Of a DNA stretch of 64,000 nt, positions 57,086 through 64,000 are shown piece after piece (position 1 is the stretch's first letter; each line of letters opens with the position of its first letter). The stretch comes from Microbacterium enclense (GTDB taxonomy: Bacteria > Actinomycetota > Actinomycetes > Actinomycetales > Microbacteriaceae): positions 4,203,485 to 4,267,484 of the forward strand of contig CP116226.1 of assembly GCA_038182865.1 (NCBI GenBank), in the 5' to 3' direction. The notes beneath the pieces were generated by a model. That model did no database searches and was not told the DNA's origin. It was given only the letters and a program-made list of their open reading frames with translations. A program made the position numbers and the translations under genes.

Positions 57086-58717
57086 TTAGCGACGGCCCTT
57101 GACGATCCGCTCCTGGTTGACGTCTTCGGCCTCGGCCGCATCGACCTTCTCCGCACCGACGACGCCCTGGTCGTTTCCGGGCTGGAACTCGAGGGCGAAC
57201 GCATCGACCTTCTTGTCCAGCTCGGCGAGGGTGTCGTCGTCGAGGACGTTGGTCTCGCGCAGCGTGTCGAGCACCGTCGAGTTGCGACGGAGGTAGTCGA
57301 GCAGCTCGCGCTCGAAGCGCAGCACGTCGGAGACCTCGACAGTGTCGAGCTTTCCGTTCGTGCCGGCCCAGATCGAGACGACCTGCTCCTCGACCGGGTA
57401 CGGCGAGTACTGCGGCTGCTTCAGCAGCTCGGTCAGACGCGCACCGCGGGCGAGCTGACGACGCGACGCGGCGTCGAGGTCGCTCGCGAACATCGCGAAG
57501 GCCTCGAGCGAACGGTACTGCGCAAGCTCGAGCTTGAGCGTTCCGGACACCTTCTTAATCGACTTGACCTGGGCGTCACCACCGACGCGCGACACCGAGA
57601 TACCCACGTCGACCGCCGGACGCTGGTTGGCGTTGAAGAGGTCGGACTGCAGGAAGATCTGGCCGTCGGTGATCGAGATCACGTTGGTCGGGATGTACGC
57701 CGAGACGTCGTTGGCCTTGGTCTCGATGATGGGCAGACCCGTCATCGAACCTGCGCCGAGCTCGTCGGACAGCTTCGCGCAACGCTCGAGCAGACGCGAG
57801 TGCAGGTAGAAGACGTCGCCGGGGTAGGCCTCGCGGCCCGGCGGGCGACGCAGGAGGAGCGACACGGCGCGGTAGGCCTCAGCCTGCTTCGACAGGTCGT
57901 CGAAGATGATCAGGACGTGCTTGCCGCCGTACATCCAGTGCTGACCGATGGCCGAACCGGTGTAGGGAGCCAGGTACTTGAAGCCCGCGGGGTCGGAGGC
58001 GGGGGCGGCGACGATGGTGGTGTACTCCATCGCACCGGCGTCCTCGAGCGCGCCCTTCACCGAGGCGGTGGTCGAGCCCTTCTGGCCGATGGCGACGTAG
58101 ATGCAGCGCACCTGCTTGTTGACGTCGCCCGACTCCCAGTTGGCCTTCTGGTTGATGATCGTGTCGATCGCGATGGCCGTCTTACCGGTCTGGCGGTCAC
58201 CGATGATGAGCTGGCGCTGCCCGCGACCGACGGGGATCATGGCGTCGATGGCCTTGATGCCGGTCTGCAGCGGCTCGTGCACGCTCTTGCGCTGCATGAC
58301 GCCGGGGGCCTGGAGCTCGAGGGCACGGCGACCCTCGGTCGCGATCTCGCCGAGACCGTCGATCGGGTTGCCCAGCGGGTCGACCACGCGACCCAGGTAA
58401 CCGTCGCCCACGCCGACCGAGAGCACCTCGCCCGTACGGGTGACGCTCTGGCCTTCTTCGATGCCGGCGAAGTCACCGAGGACGACGACACCGACCTCGT
58501 TCTCGTCGAGGTTCTGGGCGAGGCCCAGCGTGCCGTCCGCGAAGCGGATGAGCTCGTTGGCCATGACGCCGGGAAGGCCCTCGACGTGTGCGATGCCGTC
58601 GGCCGCGTCGACGACGGCGCCGACCTCGGTCGCCGCAGCGCCGGTGGGCTCGTAGGCGGTGACGAAGTCTTTCAGCGCGTCACGAATGACGTCGGGGCTG
58701 ATAGAGAGATCTGCCAT
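57086..58717 (-). CDS. atpA: ATP synthase alpha subunit
   Basis: Non-catalytic nucleotide-binding F1 subunit. P-loop GDRQTGKTAIA lies near residue 176, and the arginine finger is in the ISVSRVGGDAQ segment. At 543 residues it is longer than in E. coli (513), with a C-terminal acidic tail (DAAEAEDVNQERIVKGRR) like that of mycobacterial alpha, which there suppresses ATP hydrolysis. The 61-base gap to atpH is plain. Confidence 0.97.
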   Translation of the reverse strand: MADLSISPDVIRDALKDFVTAYEPTGAAATEVGAVVDAADGIAHVEGLPGVMANELIRFADGTLGLAQNLDENEVGVVVLGDFAGIEEGQSVTRTGEVLSVGVGDGYLGRVVDPLGNPIDGLGEIATEGRRALELQAPGVMQRKSVHEPLQTGIKAIDAMIPVGRGQRQLIIGDRQTGKTAIAIDTIINQKANWESGDVNKQVRCIYVAIGQKGSTTASVKGALEDAGAMEYTTIVAAPASDPAGFKYLAPYTGSAIGQHWMYGGKHVLIIFDDLSKQAEAYRAVSLLLRRPPGREAYPGDVFYLHSRLLERCAKLSDELGAGSMTGLPIIETKANDVSAYIPTNVISITDGQIFLQSDLFNANQRPAVDVGISVSRVGGDAQVKSIKKVSGTLKLELAQYRSLEAFAMFASDLDAASRRQLARGARLTELLKQPQYSPYPVEEQVVSIWAGTNGKLDTVEVSDVLRFERELLDYLRRNSTVLDTLRETNVLDDDTLAELDKKVDAFALEFQPGNDQGVVGAEKVDAAEAEDVNQERIVKGRR

Positions 58718-58778
58718 TGTCTTCCTTCGTTCGTGGGGCTCACGGCCCCCAGATCCACGCCCGCTCGGGCGGAAAGTC

Positions 58779-59567
58779 TTAGCCTGCGATCCGCTGGCGG
58801 AGGTCAGCGAGACGTGCGGACACGCTCGCGTCGATGACGTCGTCCGCGACCTGCACGCGCAGTCCGCCGACCACCGTCGGGTCGATGACGGTGTTCAGCG
58901 TGACCGCTGATCCGTACCGTGCGCTGAGCGCGTTCTGCAGACGCGTCTGCTGCTCTGCGCTCAGGGGGGCGGCCGCGGAGACGGTCGCGACGATCCGGGC
59001 CCGCTGGTCGGCGACGATGCTCTCGGCGCGACGCAGAAGGGCGCGAACCCGACGGCCCCGGGCGTTCTGCACCAGCGACGACACGATGAGTGCCGTTCCG
59101 GCGCTCACGCGGCCATCGAGCAGCTTCGAGACGAGGGCGCCCTTGGCGGAGGCGTCTCCGAGGCGACCGCCGAGGGCGAGCTCGAGCTCGCCGTTGGCGG
59201 CGACAGTCCGCGAGAACGAGAACAACTCGGGCTCGATGTCGGCCGACTCGGCGACGGCGGTGGCGCGCACCGCGAGCTCCTCGAGACCTTCGATGAACTC
59301 CGAGGAGTTCGACCACCGCTGCTGGGCCGCGCTGTTGAGCAGCGCCACCGTGGCGGGGCGGTAGGAGGAACCGAAGACGGCCGAGACCAACCCCGCACGC
59401 GCGGCGGCCGGCGCCGAGGAGTCGGACAGCGCGCCGCTCAGCTGCGACGATCCGCTCACGGCACCGACGGCCGCGAACAGTTCGCGCGCGACGTCGAGAT
59501 CGACGCCCGAGGTGGAGGCCAGGGCCTCCGCGGTCGCGGTCCGCGCCTGAGTGGTCGCGCTGCCCAT
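58779..59567 (-). CDS. atpH: ATP synthase delta subunit
   Basis: Peripheral-stalk cap joining b to F1. The C-terminal ELALGGRLGDASAKGALVSKLL and IDPTVVGGLRVQVADDVID motifs identify OSCP/delta. At 262 residues it is longer than the E. coli subunit (177), with about 85 extra residues at the N-terminus; this matches the long actinobacterial form but here without the b-prime fusion seen in mycobacteria. Its ATG overlaps the atpF stop (TAATG). Confidence 0.94.
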   Translation of the reverse strand: MGSATTQARTATAEALASTSGVDLDVARELFAAVGAVSGSSQLSGALSDSSAPAAARAGLVSAVFGSSYRPATVALLNSAAQQRWSNSSEFIEGLEELAVRATAVAESADIEPELFSFSRTVAANGELELALGGRLGDASAKGALVSKLLDGRVSAGTALIVSSLVQNARGRRVRALLRRAESIVADQRARIVATVSAAAPLSAEQQTRLQNALSARYGSAVTLNTVIDPTVVGGLRVQVADDVIDASVSARLADLRQRIAG

Positions 59568-60127
59568 TACTTGGCCGCCTTCTCGGATGCCTCGAGCTCG
59601 GCAAGGAAGCGGTCGACCACGGCGTTCGCACGCGCGTCGTCCGTCAGGGTCTCGCCGATCACATTGCCGGCGAGGTCGACCGCGAGGGTACCGACCTCGG
59701 AGCGCAGCTGCACCAGAGCGGTCTGACGCTCGGCCTCGATCTGCGCGTGCGCGGCGGCGGTGATGCGCGCGGCCTCGGCCGACGCGTTCTCCTTGGCCTC
59801 GGCGACGATCTTGCGCCCGTCCTGGTTCGCGGTCTCGCGGATCTCACCGGCTTCGCGGCGCGCCTCGGCGAGCTGCGCGGTGTACTGCTCGAGCGCCGCC
59901 TCGGCCTGGCGCTGGGCCTCGTCGGCCTTGGCGATGTTGCCCTCGATGGCAGCACTGCGCTCGTCGAGCAGCTTCGCCATGCGCGGCAGAGCGACGCGCC
60001 ACACCACGAACACGATGACGAGGAAGCACACGGCCGACCAGATGATGTCGTACCACGCCGGAATCAGCGGGTTGTGCGCCGCCTCGCCCGCGGGTTCCGC
60101 GGCGAGAGTGACAAGAGCGTTCAGCAT
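59567..60127 (-). CDS. atpF: ATP synthase b subunit
   Basis: Peripheral-stalk subunit. One membrane helix at about residues 26-48 (IIWSAVCFLVIVFVVWRVAL) and a long Ala/Glu/Arg-rich coiled coil to the end. 186 residues. A single b gene implies a homodimer. It is followed immediately by atpH. Confidence 0.95.
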   Translation of the reverse strand: MLNALVTLAAEPAGEAAHNPLIPAWYDIIWSAVCFLVIVFVVWRVALPRMAKLLDERSAAIEGNIAKADEAQRQAEAALEQYTAQLAEARREAGEIRETANQDGRKIVAEAKENASAEAARITAAAHAQIEAERQTALVQLRSEVGTLAVDLAGNVIGETLTDDARANAVVDRFLAELEASEKAAK

Positions 60128-60161
60128 CCTGTCTCCTTACAGTGAGTCGAGAGCGGCCGGA

Positions 60162-60395
60162 TCAGGTGAAGATGAAGCCGGTCGCGATGCCGATGAAGGC
60201 GAGCGCCTCGGTGAAGGCGATACCGATGAACATCAGCACCTGCAGGCGGCCGGCGAGCTCGGGCTGACGGGCGACACCCTCGATCGTCTTGCCGACGACG
60301 ATACCCACGCCGATGGCGGGGCCGATCGCCGCGAGGCCGTAGCCGATCGTGGCGACGTTACCGGTGACCTGGGCGAGAACCGTAGTTGCGTCCAC
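60162..60395 (-). CDS. atpE: ATP synthase c subunit
   Basis: Proton-carrying rotor ring subunit: two helices with the RQPE polar loop (residues 43-46), and the carboxylate Glu63 in FTEALAFIG. 77 residues. The absence of the extra liganding residues of sodium-type rings argues for protons. GTG 60395 has AAAGGA upstream. It lies between atpF and atpB. Confidence 0.96.
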   Translation of the reverse strand: MDATTVLAQVTGNVATIGYGLAAIGPAIGVGIVVGKTIEGVARQPELAGRLQVLMFIGIAFTEALAFIGIATGFIFT

Positions 60396-60439
60396 GGATT
60401 TTTCCTTTCGGTTGGGTGGCTCAGCGTGCGCCGGGCCGC

Positions 60440-61312
60440 TCAGTGCTCTTCTGCGACCGCGAGCTGGATGTAGACCGCGGTGAGGATCGCGAAGACGTAC
60501 GCCTGGAGGAAGGCGACGAAGATTTCGAACAGGGTGAAGGCGAAGCCGAAGGCGAGGGATCCCGCACCGAGTGCCGTCCACCATCCGCTGAGGTCGACCA
60601 CGAAGAACTGGGTCGCCGAGAAGAAGAGGACGAGCATGAGGTGTCCGACGACCATGTTCATCAGCAGTCGCAGCGTCAGCGTGACGGGGCGGATGATGAA
60701 GGTCGAGAGGAACTCGAGCGGAACGATGATGATGTACAGCGGCCACGGGACACCCGACGGCAGCAGGGCGTTCTTGAAGAAGCCGCCGGGGCTCTTCTTG
60801 ATACCGGCGTAGATGAACGTCACGTACGCGACGATCGCCAGGAGCATCGGCACCGCGATGACGCTGGTTCCGGCGATGTTCAGGAACGGGATGACGCCCG
60901 TGATGTTCATGAACAGCACCATGAAGAAGATCGTGGTGAGGATGGGGAGGAACCGACGCCCGTCCTTGCGGCCGAGGATGTCTTCGGCGATGTTCACCCG
61001 GACGAAGTCCAGGCCCATCTCGACGATGCTCTGGAAGCGGCCGGGGACGACGGTCATACGGCGGGTCCCGAGAACCAGCAGCGTCACGAGGACGACGGTC
61101 GCCAGCATCTGGATCAGGTTGATGCGGGTGATCGCGAAGATCGTGCCCTCGAAGAGCACCGCGTCGGGGAAGAACTCGCCGATGGACGGCGGGTGGAACT
61201 CCGGACCCGCAGACGCGAGGTTCGTGATCAGGGTCGCAGCTTGAGTAGTCAGCGCTGGCTCCAGCTTCGGGGCATCGGTGTGAACCGTTGCGACGATGGT
61301 CGGTGAGAGCAC
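60440..61312 (-). CDS. atpB: ATP synthase a subunit
   Basis: Stator channel of Fo. The essential arginine lies in LTLRLLMNMVVGHL (about residue 216), with the C-terminal FEIFVAFLQAYVFAILTAVYI helix. Six helices, 290 residues. GTG 61312 has no clear ribosome-binding site; the N-terminal 30 residues are poorly conserved, so the true start could be later. Confidence 0.95.
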   Translation of the reverse strand: MLSPTIVATVHTDAPKLEPALTTQAATLITNLASAGPEFHPPSIGEFFPDAVLFEGTIFAITRINLIQMLATVVLVTLLVLGTRRMTVVPGRFQSIVEMGLDFVRVNIAEDILGRKDGRRFLPILTTIFFMVLFMNITGVIPFLNIAGTSVIAVPMLLAIVAYVTFIYAGIKKSPGGFFKNALLPSGVPWPLYIIIVPLEFLSTFIIRPVTLTLRLLMNMVVGHLMLVLFFSATQFFVVDLSGWWTALGAGSLAFGFAFTLFEIFVAFLQAYVFAILTAVYIQLAVAEEH

Positions 61313-61363
61313 CCAGAATGCAGACCTGGAGGGATAACCCTGGTGCGGGCGGGTACTTACCCC

Positions 61364-61369
61364 ACCCTA
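61364..61369 (-). promoter_or_regulatory. Possible internal -10 upstream of atpB
   Basis: TAGGGT (complement of 61364-61369), in an A/T-richer spot of the 165-base gap between atpI and atpB; no clear -35. It could give the operon a promoter independent of atpI, with a leader of about 45 bases. Confidence 0.4.
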
Positions 61370-61477
61370 TCAAACTCCCAGCGGATCCATGCGGCGAGTG
61401 CGGGCCGATCCTCTCGGCACCGGGGTATCCGGCTTGCAAGACGTGCGGCGGAACGATACGACCGGACCGCCCCCGGG

Positions 61478-61964
61478 TCAGGAACGACGGTCGCCCTCAT
61501 CGGGGTCGGTGGGCAGGGTGACGTCGCTCGCGCTGGGAATGCGCATGCGCAGCAGCACCACGACATCCACCACGAGAGAGGCCACCACGCTCACCACGAG
61601 GGCGACGTAGAAGATCTTCGGGTCCACCCACCCCTGCTCGCGCAGCACGACGATGGCCACGATGAAGAGGACGAGCTTGAGCAACCATCCCCCGAGGACG
61701 ATGCCGAAGAAGATGGGGACGTAGAGGGGGTCGCCGAACCACCGGTTGGCCACGAGGATGCTCGTCGCGGTGACGGCGAGGAAGACGGCGCTGACAGCGA
61801 CCCCCCGCGAGGGCGCTCCCGAGGCCGCCCGCTCCTCCGACCGCGAAGCCGACGACCGCCCCCACGACGAGCAAGACCGCGGTGACGATCCCTCCCCACA
61901 CCAGGGCGGTGCGCAGGACCGGCGTGCTGGACGGGCGTCGGCGGGCGGGTGTGGTGCTGGTCAT
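61478..61964 (-). pseudogene. atpI: AtpI-like membrane protein gene, frameshifted
   Basis: Two frames together encode one protein of about 160 residues with four helices, in the place of atpI (helper for c-ring assembly). The first frame runs from ATG 61964, which overlaps the wecA stop (ATGA), to the run of six G on the coding strand (61801-61806); the second continues from there through VANRWFGDPLYVPIFFG to the stop at 61478. Removing one base from the G-run restores a single frame. This is either a real frameshift or a sequence error in the homopolymer. Confidence 0.8.
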
Positions 61965-63139
61965 GAGGAGGACTCCGGTGGGGTGGGACGCGCGCGTCGC
62001 GACGACAGCCGTCGCAGGCGGTGCGGTGAGGGCAGGAAGGTGAGCACCGCGCAGGCGATCACGCCGACGATGCCGAAGAGGATGCCGAAGAGGTAGTCGC
62101 CCGGCCAACTCTGCTGAGTACCGATGTACATCAGCAGGAACGCCAGACTCACCACGGCGGTCCAGCTGTAGAAGATCAGGACGGCACCGGTGTCGGTGTG
62201 CCCCATGTCGAGCATGCGGTGGTGCAGGTGCTTGCGATCGGGCGAGAAGGGGGAACGCCCCGCCCACTGACGTCGGATCACGGCCAAGCCGAAGTCGAGC
62301 AGGGGGAGCAACACGATCACGACCGCAGCAGGATCGGGATGAACGCACCCAGCAACTGCGACCGCCTCGATCTTCTCGGGGTCGAGGACCGCCGGATCGA
62401 GCTGGCCGGTGATCGCGATCGCCGAGCTTGCCATGAGCAGTCCGAGCATCAGCGCGCCCGCGTCTCCCATGAAGAGCTTGGCCGGCGTCCAGTTCATGGG
62501 GAGGAACCCGAGGCACGCCCCCACCAGGACGGCGGCGATGAACGAGGCGAGGTTGAAGTAGGTGCTCGCCCCCGTGTCGCGCACGAGGAGGTACGAGTAG
62601 GCGAAGAACACGCCGTTCGCGATGAGGCAGACACCCGCGACCAGGCCGTTCAGTCCGTCGATGAAGTTCACGGCGTTCATCACGACCACGAGCGCGAAGA
62701 CCGTGAGCAGGAAGCTCACCCAGCTCGACCCGACGGTGAGCGCCCCGATCGGGAGCGAGAGGATCTGCAGTTGCCCGAACCACGCGATGATGCCCGCGGC
62801 GATGAACTGGGCACCGAGCTTGATCATCCAGTCGAGGTCCCACAGATCGTCGGCGACACCCACCAGCACGATGAGGAGAACCGCGCCGAGCAGCCACAGC
62901 ACGGGCACCGGGTCGGTCCAGAAGATCGAGAAGTACGGGTTCCGACTGGACAGCGCGAACGCGGCGACGACGCCGAGGAACATCGCGACGCCCCCCAACC
63001 GCGGTGTCGGCGTCTTGTGGACGTCGCGGTCCCGGATGCCGGGATACAGCTTGAAGCGCAGGGCGAGCTTCCACACCACCCACGACAGCGCGAGGGTGAC
63101 CGCCGCCGTGAACAGGATGGTGAGGAGGTACTGGGTCAC
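61961..63139 (-). CDS. wecA: Undecaprenyl-phosphate GlcNAc-1-phosphate transferase (WecA/TagO type)
   Basis: Starts lipid-linked glycan synthesis by moving GlcNAc-1-P onto undecaprenyl phosphate. About eleven helices; catalytic Asp-Asp in VGVADDLWDLDW, NAVNFIDGLNGL, LFMGDAGALMLG and the cytosolic HLHHRMLDMGH motif are all there. One helix reads CVHPDPAA at about residues 265-272 where relatives have AFIPILLP: a one-base gain (near 62348) and a one-base loss (near 62328) compensate each other. GTG 63139 overlaps the tsaC stop (GTGA). A MraY-family relative, but the HHR motif favours WecA. Confidence 0.88.
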   Translation of the reverse strand: MTQYLLTILFTAAVTLALSWVVWKLALRFKLYPGIRDRDVHKTPTPRLGGVAMFLGVVAAFALSSRNPYFSIFWTDPVPVLWLLGAVLLIVLVGVADDLWDLDWMIKLGAQFIAAGIIAWFGQLQILSLPIGALTVGSSWVSFLLTVFALVVVMNAVNFIDGLNGLVAGVCLIANGVFFAYSYLLVRDTGASTYFNLASFIAAVLVGACLGFLPMNWTPAKLFMGDAGALMLGLLMASSAIAITGQLDPAVLDPEKIEAVAVAGCVHPDPAAVVIVLLPLLDFGLAVIRRQWAGRSPFSPDRKHLHHRMLDMGHTDTGAVLIFYSWTAVVSLAFLLMYIGTQQSWPGDYLFGILFGIVGVIACAVLTFLPSPHRLRRLSSRRARPTPPESSS

Positions 63140-63903
63140 GGACCCGGCGCCTCGGCATCCGTGCCGCTCGCCGTGCCGTCCGTCGAGGCGTCGACCGCGG
63201 GAGCCGCGCCACCCACCGCCGTGGGCGTGTCGAGTTCGGGGTCGGGTTCGAGGAGGTCGCGAGCACCTCGCGGAGCCGCTCGCGCGAGACGGCACCCTCG
63301 CGGAGCACGCGCACGCGCGGCTCGGCGCCGCCGACGAGGGTGGTGGCATCGACGATGGTCGACGCGATCCCGGTCTCGCTGGGGCCGGAGTCGAGGTAGG
63401 CGGCGACGCTGTCGCCGAGCATGTCGCGGGCGTCGTCCTATCGCCACAGCCGCGGCCATGCCGGTGCGATTGGCGCTGGATACCGCCAGAGGCCCGGTCT
63501 CCTCGAGCAGTTCGAGGGTCAGATGGTGAGCGGGCATGCGCACGGCCACGGTGCCGTGCGTGTCACCCAGGTCCCACGACAGCGACGGCTGCGCGGGCAG
63601 AACGATCGTGAGCCCTCCCGGCCAGAACTCGCGGACGAGGTCGTCGACCGCGGGAGGGATCTCGGCCACGAGCGCGCGGAGCGTTCCCACGCCGGGCACG
63701 AGGACGGGAGGCGGCTGCTGGCGGCCTCGTCCCTTCGCCTCGAGGAGACCGGCGACCGCGCGCGCGTTGAACGCGTCCGCGGCGATTCCGTAGACCGTGT
63801 CGGTGGGGAGCACGACGAGTTCGCCGCGGCCGATGGCCTGTCGCGCGTGGCGCATTCCAGACAGCAGCTGCGACTCGTCTCGGCAGTCGTAGACGGGTGA
63901 CAT
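63136..63903 (-). CDS. tsaC: Threonylcarbamoyl-AMP synthase (TsaC/Sua5/YrdC), with two compensating frameshifts
   Basis: Makes threonylcarbamoyl-adenylate for t6A in tRNAs. The N-terminal YrdC domain is sound: PTDTVYGIAADAF near residue 35, AKGRGRQQPPPVLV, WPGGLTIVLP and SSANRTG at 142-148. From about residue 154 (near 63444) the family sequence continues one base out of frame (MLGDSVAAYLDSGPSETG..., REGAVSRERL) and returns to the original frame near 63262 for the tail DLLEPDPELDTP. Residues about 154-215 of the simple translation are therefore not the native protein. Either sequence errors or decay. Confidence 0.8.
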   Translation of the reverse strand: MSPVYDCRDESQLLSGMRHARQAIGRGELVVLPTDTVYGIAADAFNARAVAGLLEAKGRGRQQPPPVLVPGVGTLRALVAEIPPAVDDLVREFWPGGLTIVLPAQPSLSWDLGDTHGTVAVRMPAHHLTLELLEETGPLAVSSANRTGMAAAVAIGRRPRHARRQRRRLPRLRPQRDRDRVDHRRCHHPRRRRRAARARAPRGCRLARAAPRGARDLLEPDPELDTPTAVGGAAPAVDASTDGTASGTDAEAPGP

Positions 63904-63906
63904 ATC

Positions 63907-63928
63907 GCGCGCCAGTCTACTGGCGCGC
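63907..63928 (-). promoter_or_regulatory. Palindrome overlapping the -10 of the tsaC-wecA-atpI unit
   Basis: Ten-base arms GCGCGCCAGT (63907-63916) and ACTGGCGCGC (63919-63928) separated by two bases. On the coding strand its centre contains TAGACT (complement of 63914-63919), a TANNNT -10 ten bases before ATG 63903. A protein bound here would block the promoter. Confidence 0.6.
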
Positions 63929-63941
63929 CGCTGGCGTCGTG

Positions 63942-64000
63942 TCAGGGACGCACGGCCGTGGTCGCGCGATCCCGTCCGGTGAGATCGCGGTGCGTGGCGG
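63942..64000 (-). CDS. prmC: Protein-(glutamine-N5) methyltransferase PrmC, C-terminal end
   Basis: Only the last 18-19 codons are inside the window: ATHRDLTGRDRATTAVRP and a TGA stop. The THRDLxGRDR ending is characteristic of PrmC (HemK), which methylates the GGQ glutamine of release factors. prmC-tsaC-wecA-atpI is the standard actinobacterial order, so prfA is expected just beyond the window. Confidence 0.75.
   Translation of the reverse strand, partial: ATHRDLTGRDRATTAVRP

Noticed and set aside
61497..63422. A single 641-codon frame across tsaC, wecA and atpI on the minus strand
   Set aside because: Only its first part matches tsaC and a short part near the end matches AtpI; the middle is the shadow of wecA. 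It reflects frameshifts and GC-rich DNA, not a fusion protein.

Overview
The window is about 70% G+C. Gene order and protein character point to an actinobacterium of the family Microbacteriaceae, most likely Microbacterium or a close relative: the nusA-ylxR-infB-rbfA-truB-ribF block, the prmC-tsaC-wecA-atpI-atpBEFHAGDC block, MEP-pathway genes beside a site-2 protease, and very strong use of C- or G-ending codons. This is inference from gene content; no 16S gene is present.

Layout. Bases 1-11,000 hold the end of a drug-efflux pump, then a leftward translation and RNA-modification block (ribF, truB, rbfA, infB, ylxR, nusA), interrupted by mutY and a CAAX-type membrane protease. Bases 11,000-26,800 hold glycogen phosphorylase, a membrane-fused lipase, proS, an ECF sigma factor with a putative membrane partner, a TetR/oxidoreductase pair, pyrrolidone-carboxyl peptidase, a BenE-type transporter and ispG. 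Bases 26,800-38,400 hold a tryptophan attenuator with its leader peptide in front of a fused trpEG-type gene, a three-gene coupled unit (NIPA-like transporter, GT4 glycosyltransferase, alpha/beta hydrolase), the rseP/Rip1-type protease, a Mur-ligase paralogue, dxr and an FKBP lipoprotein. Bases 38,500-47,000 form a glycerol and dihydroxyacetone locus: dhaKLM, a SorC-type regulator with a palindromic operator, and glpD, glpF, glpK. Bases 47,000-54,400 are mixed housekeeping and accessory genes. Bases 54,400-64,000 hold the complete F1Fo ATP synthase operon, preceded by atpI, wecA, tsaC and the end of prmC.

How the genes work together. glpF, glpK and glpD take up, phosphorylate and oxidise glycerol; dhaKLM phosphorylates dihydroxyacetone with PTS-derived phosphate. 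Both feed glycolysis, and the SorC-type regulator lies between the two sets. ispG and dxr are two steps of the same isoprenoid pathway and bracket rseP, as in the compact dxr-rip1-ispG cluster of other actinobacteria, here opened up by insertions.

Window-wide observations. (1) At least fifteen genes have a TANNNT -10 hexamer exactly six bases before their start codon, the signature of leaderless mRNAs; this fixes several start codons. (2) The heptamer GGATGCC/GGCATCC occurs about ninety times, several-fold above composition, is nearly absent from highly expressed genes, and forms the stems of two intergenic hairpins. (3) tsaC, wecA and atpI at the right edge carry five apparent one-base indels within 1.7 kb. 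I see no rRNA or tRNA gene, CRISPR array, insertion sequence or prophage. No wholly new system is evident; the least explained units are the transporter/glycosyltransferase/hydrolase operon, the lipase fusion and the Mur-ligase paralogue.
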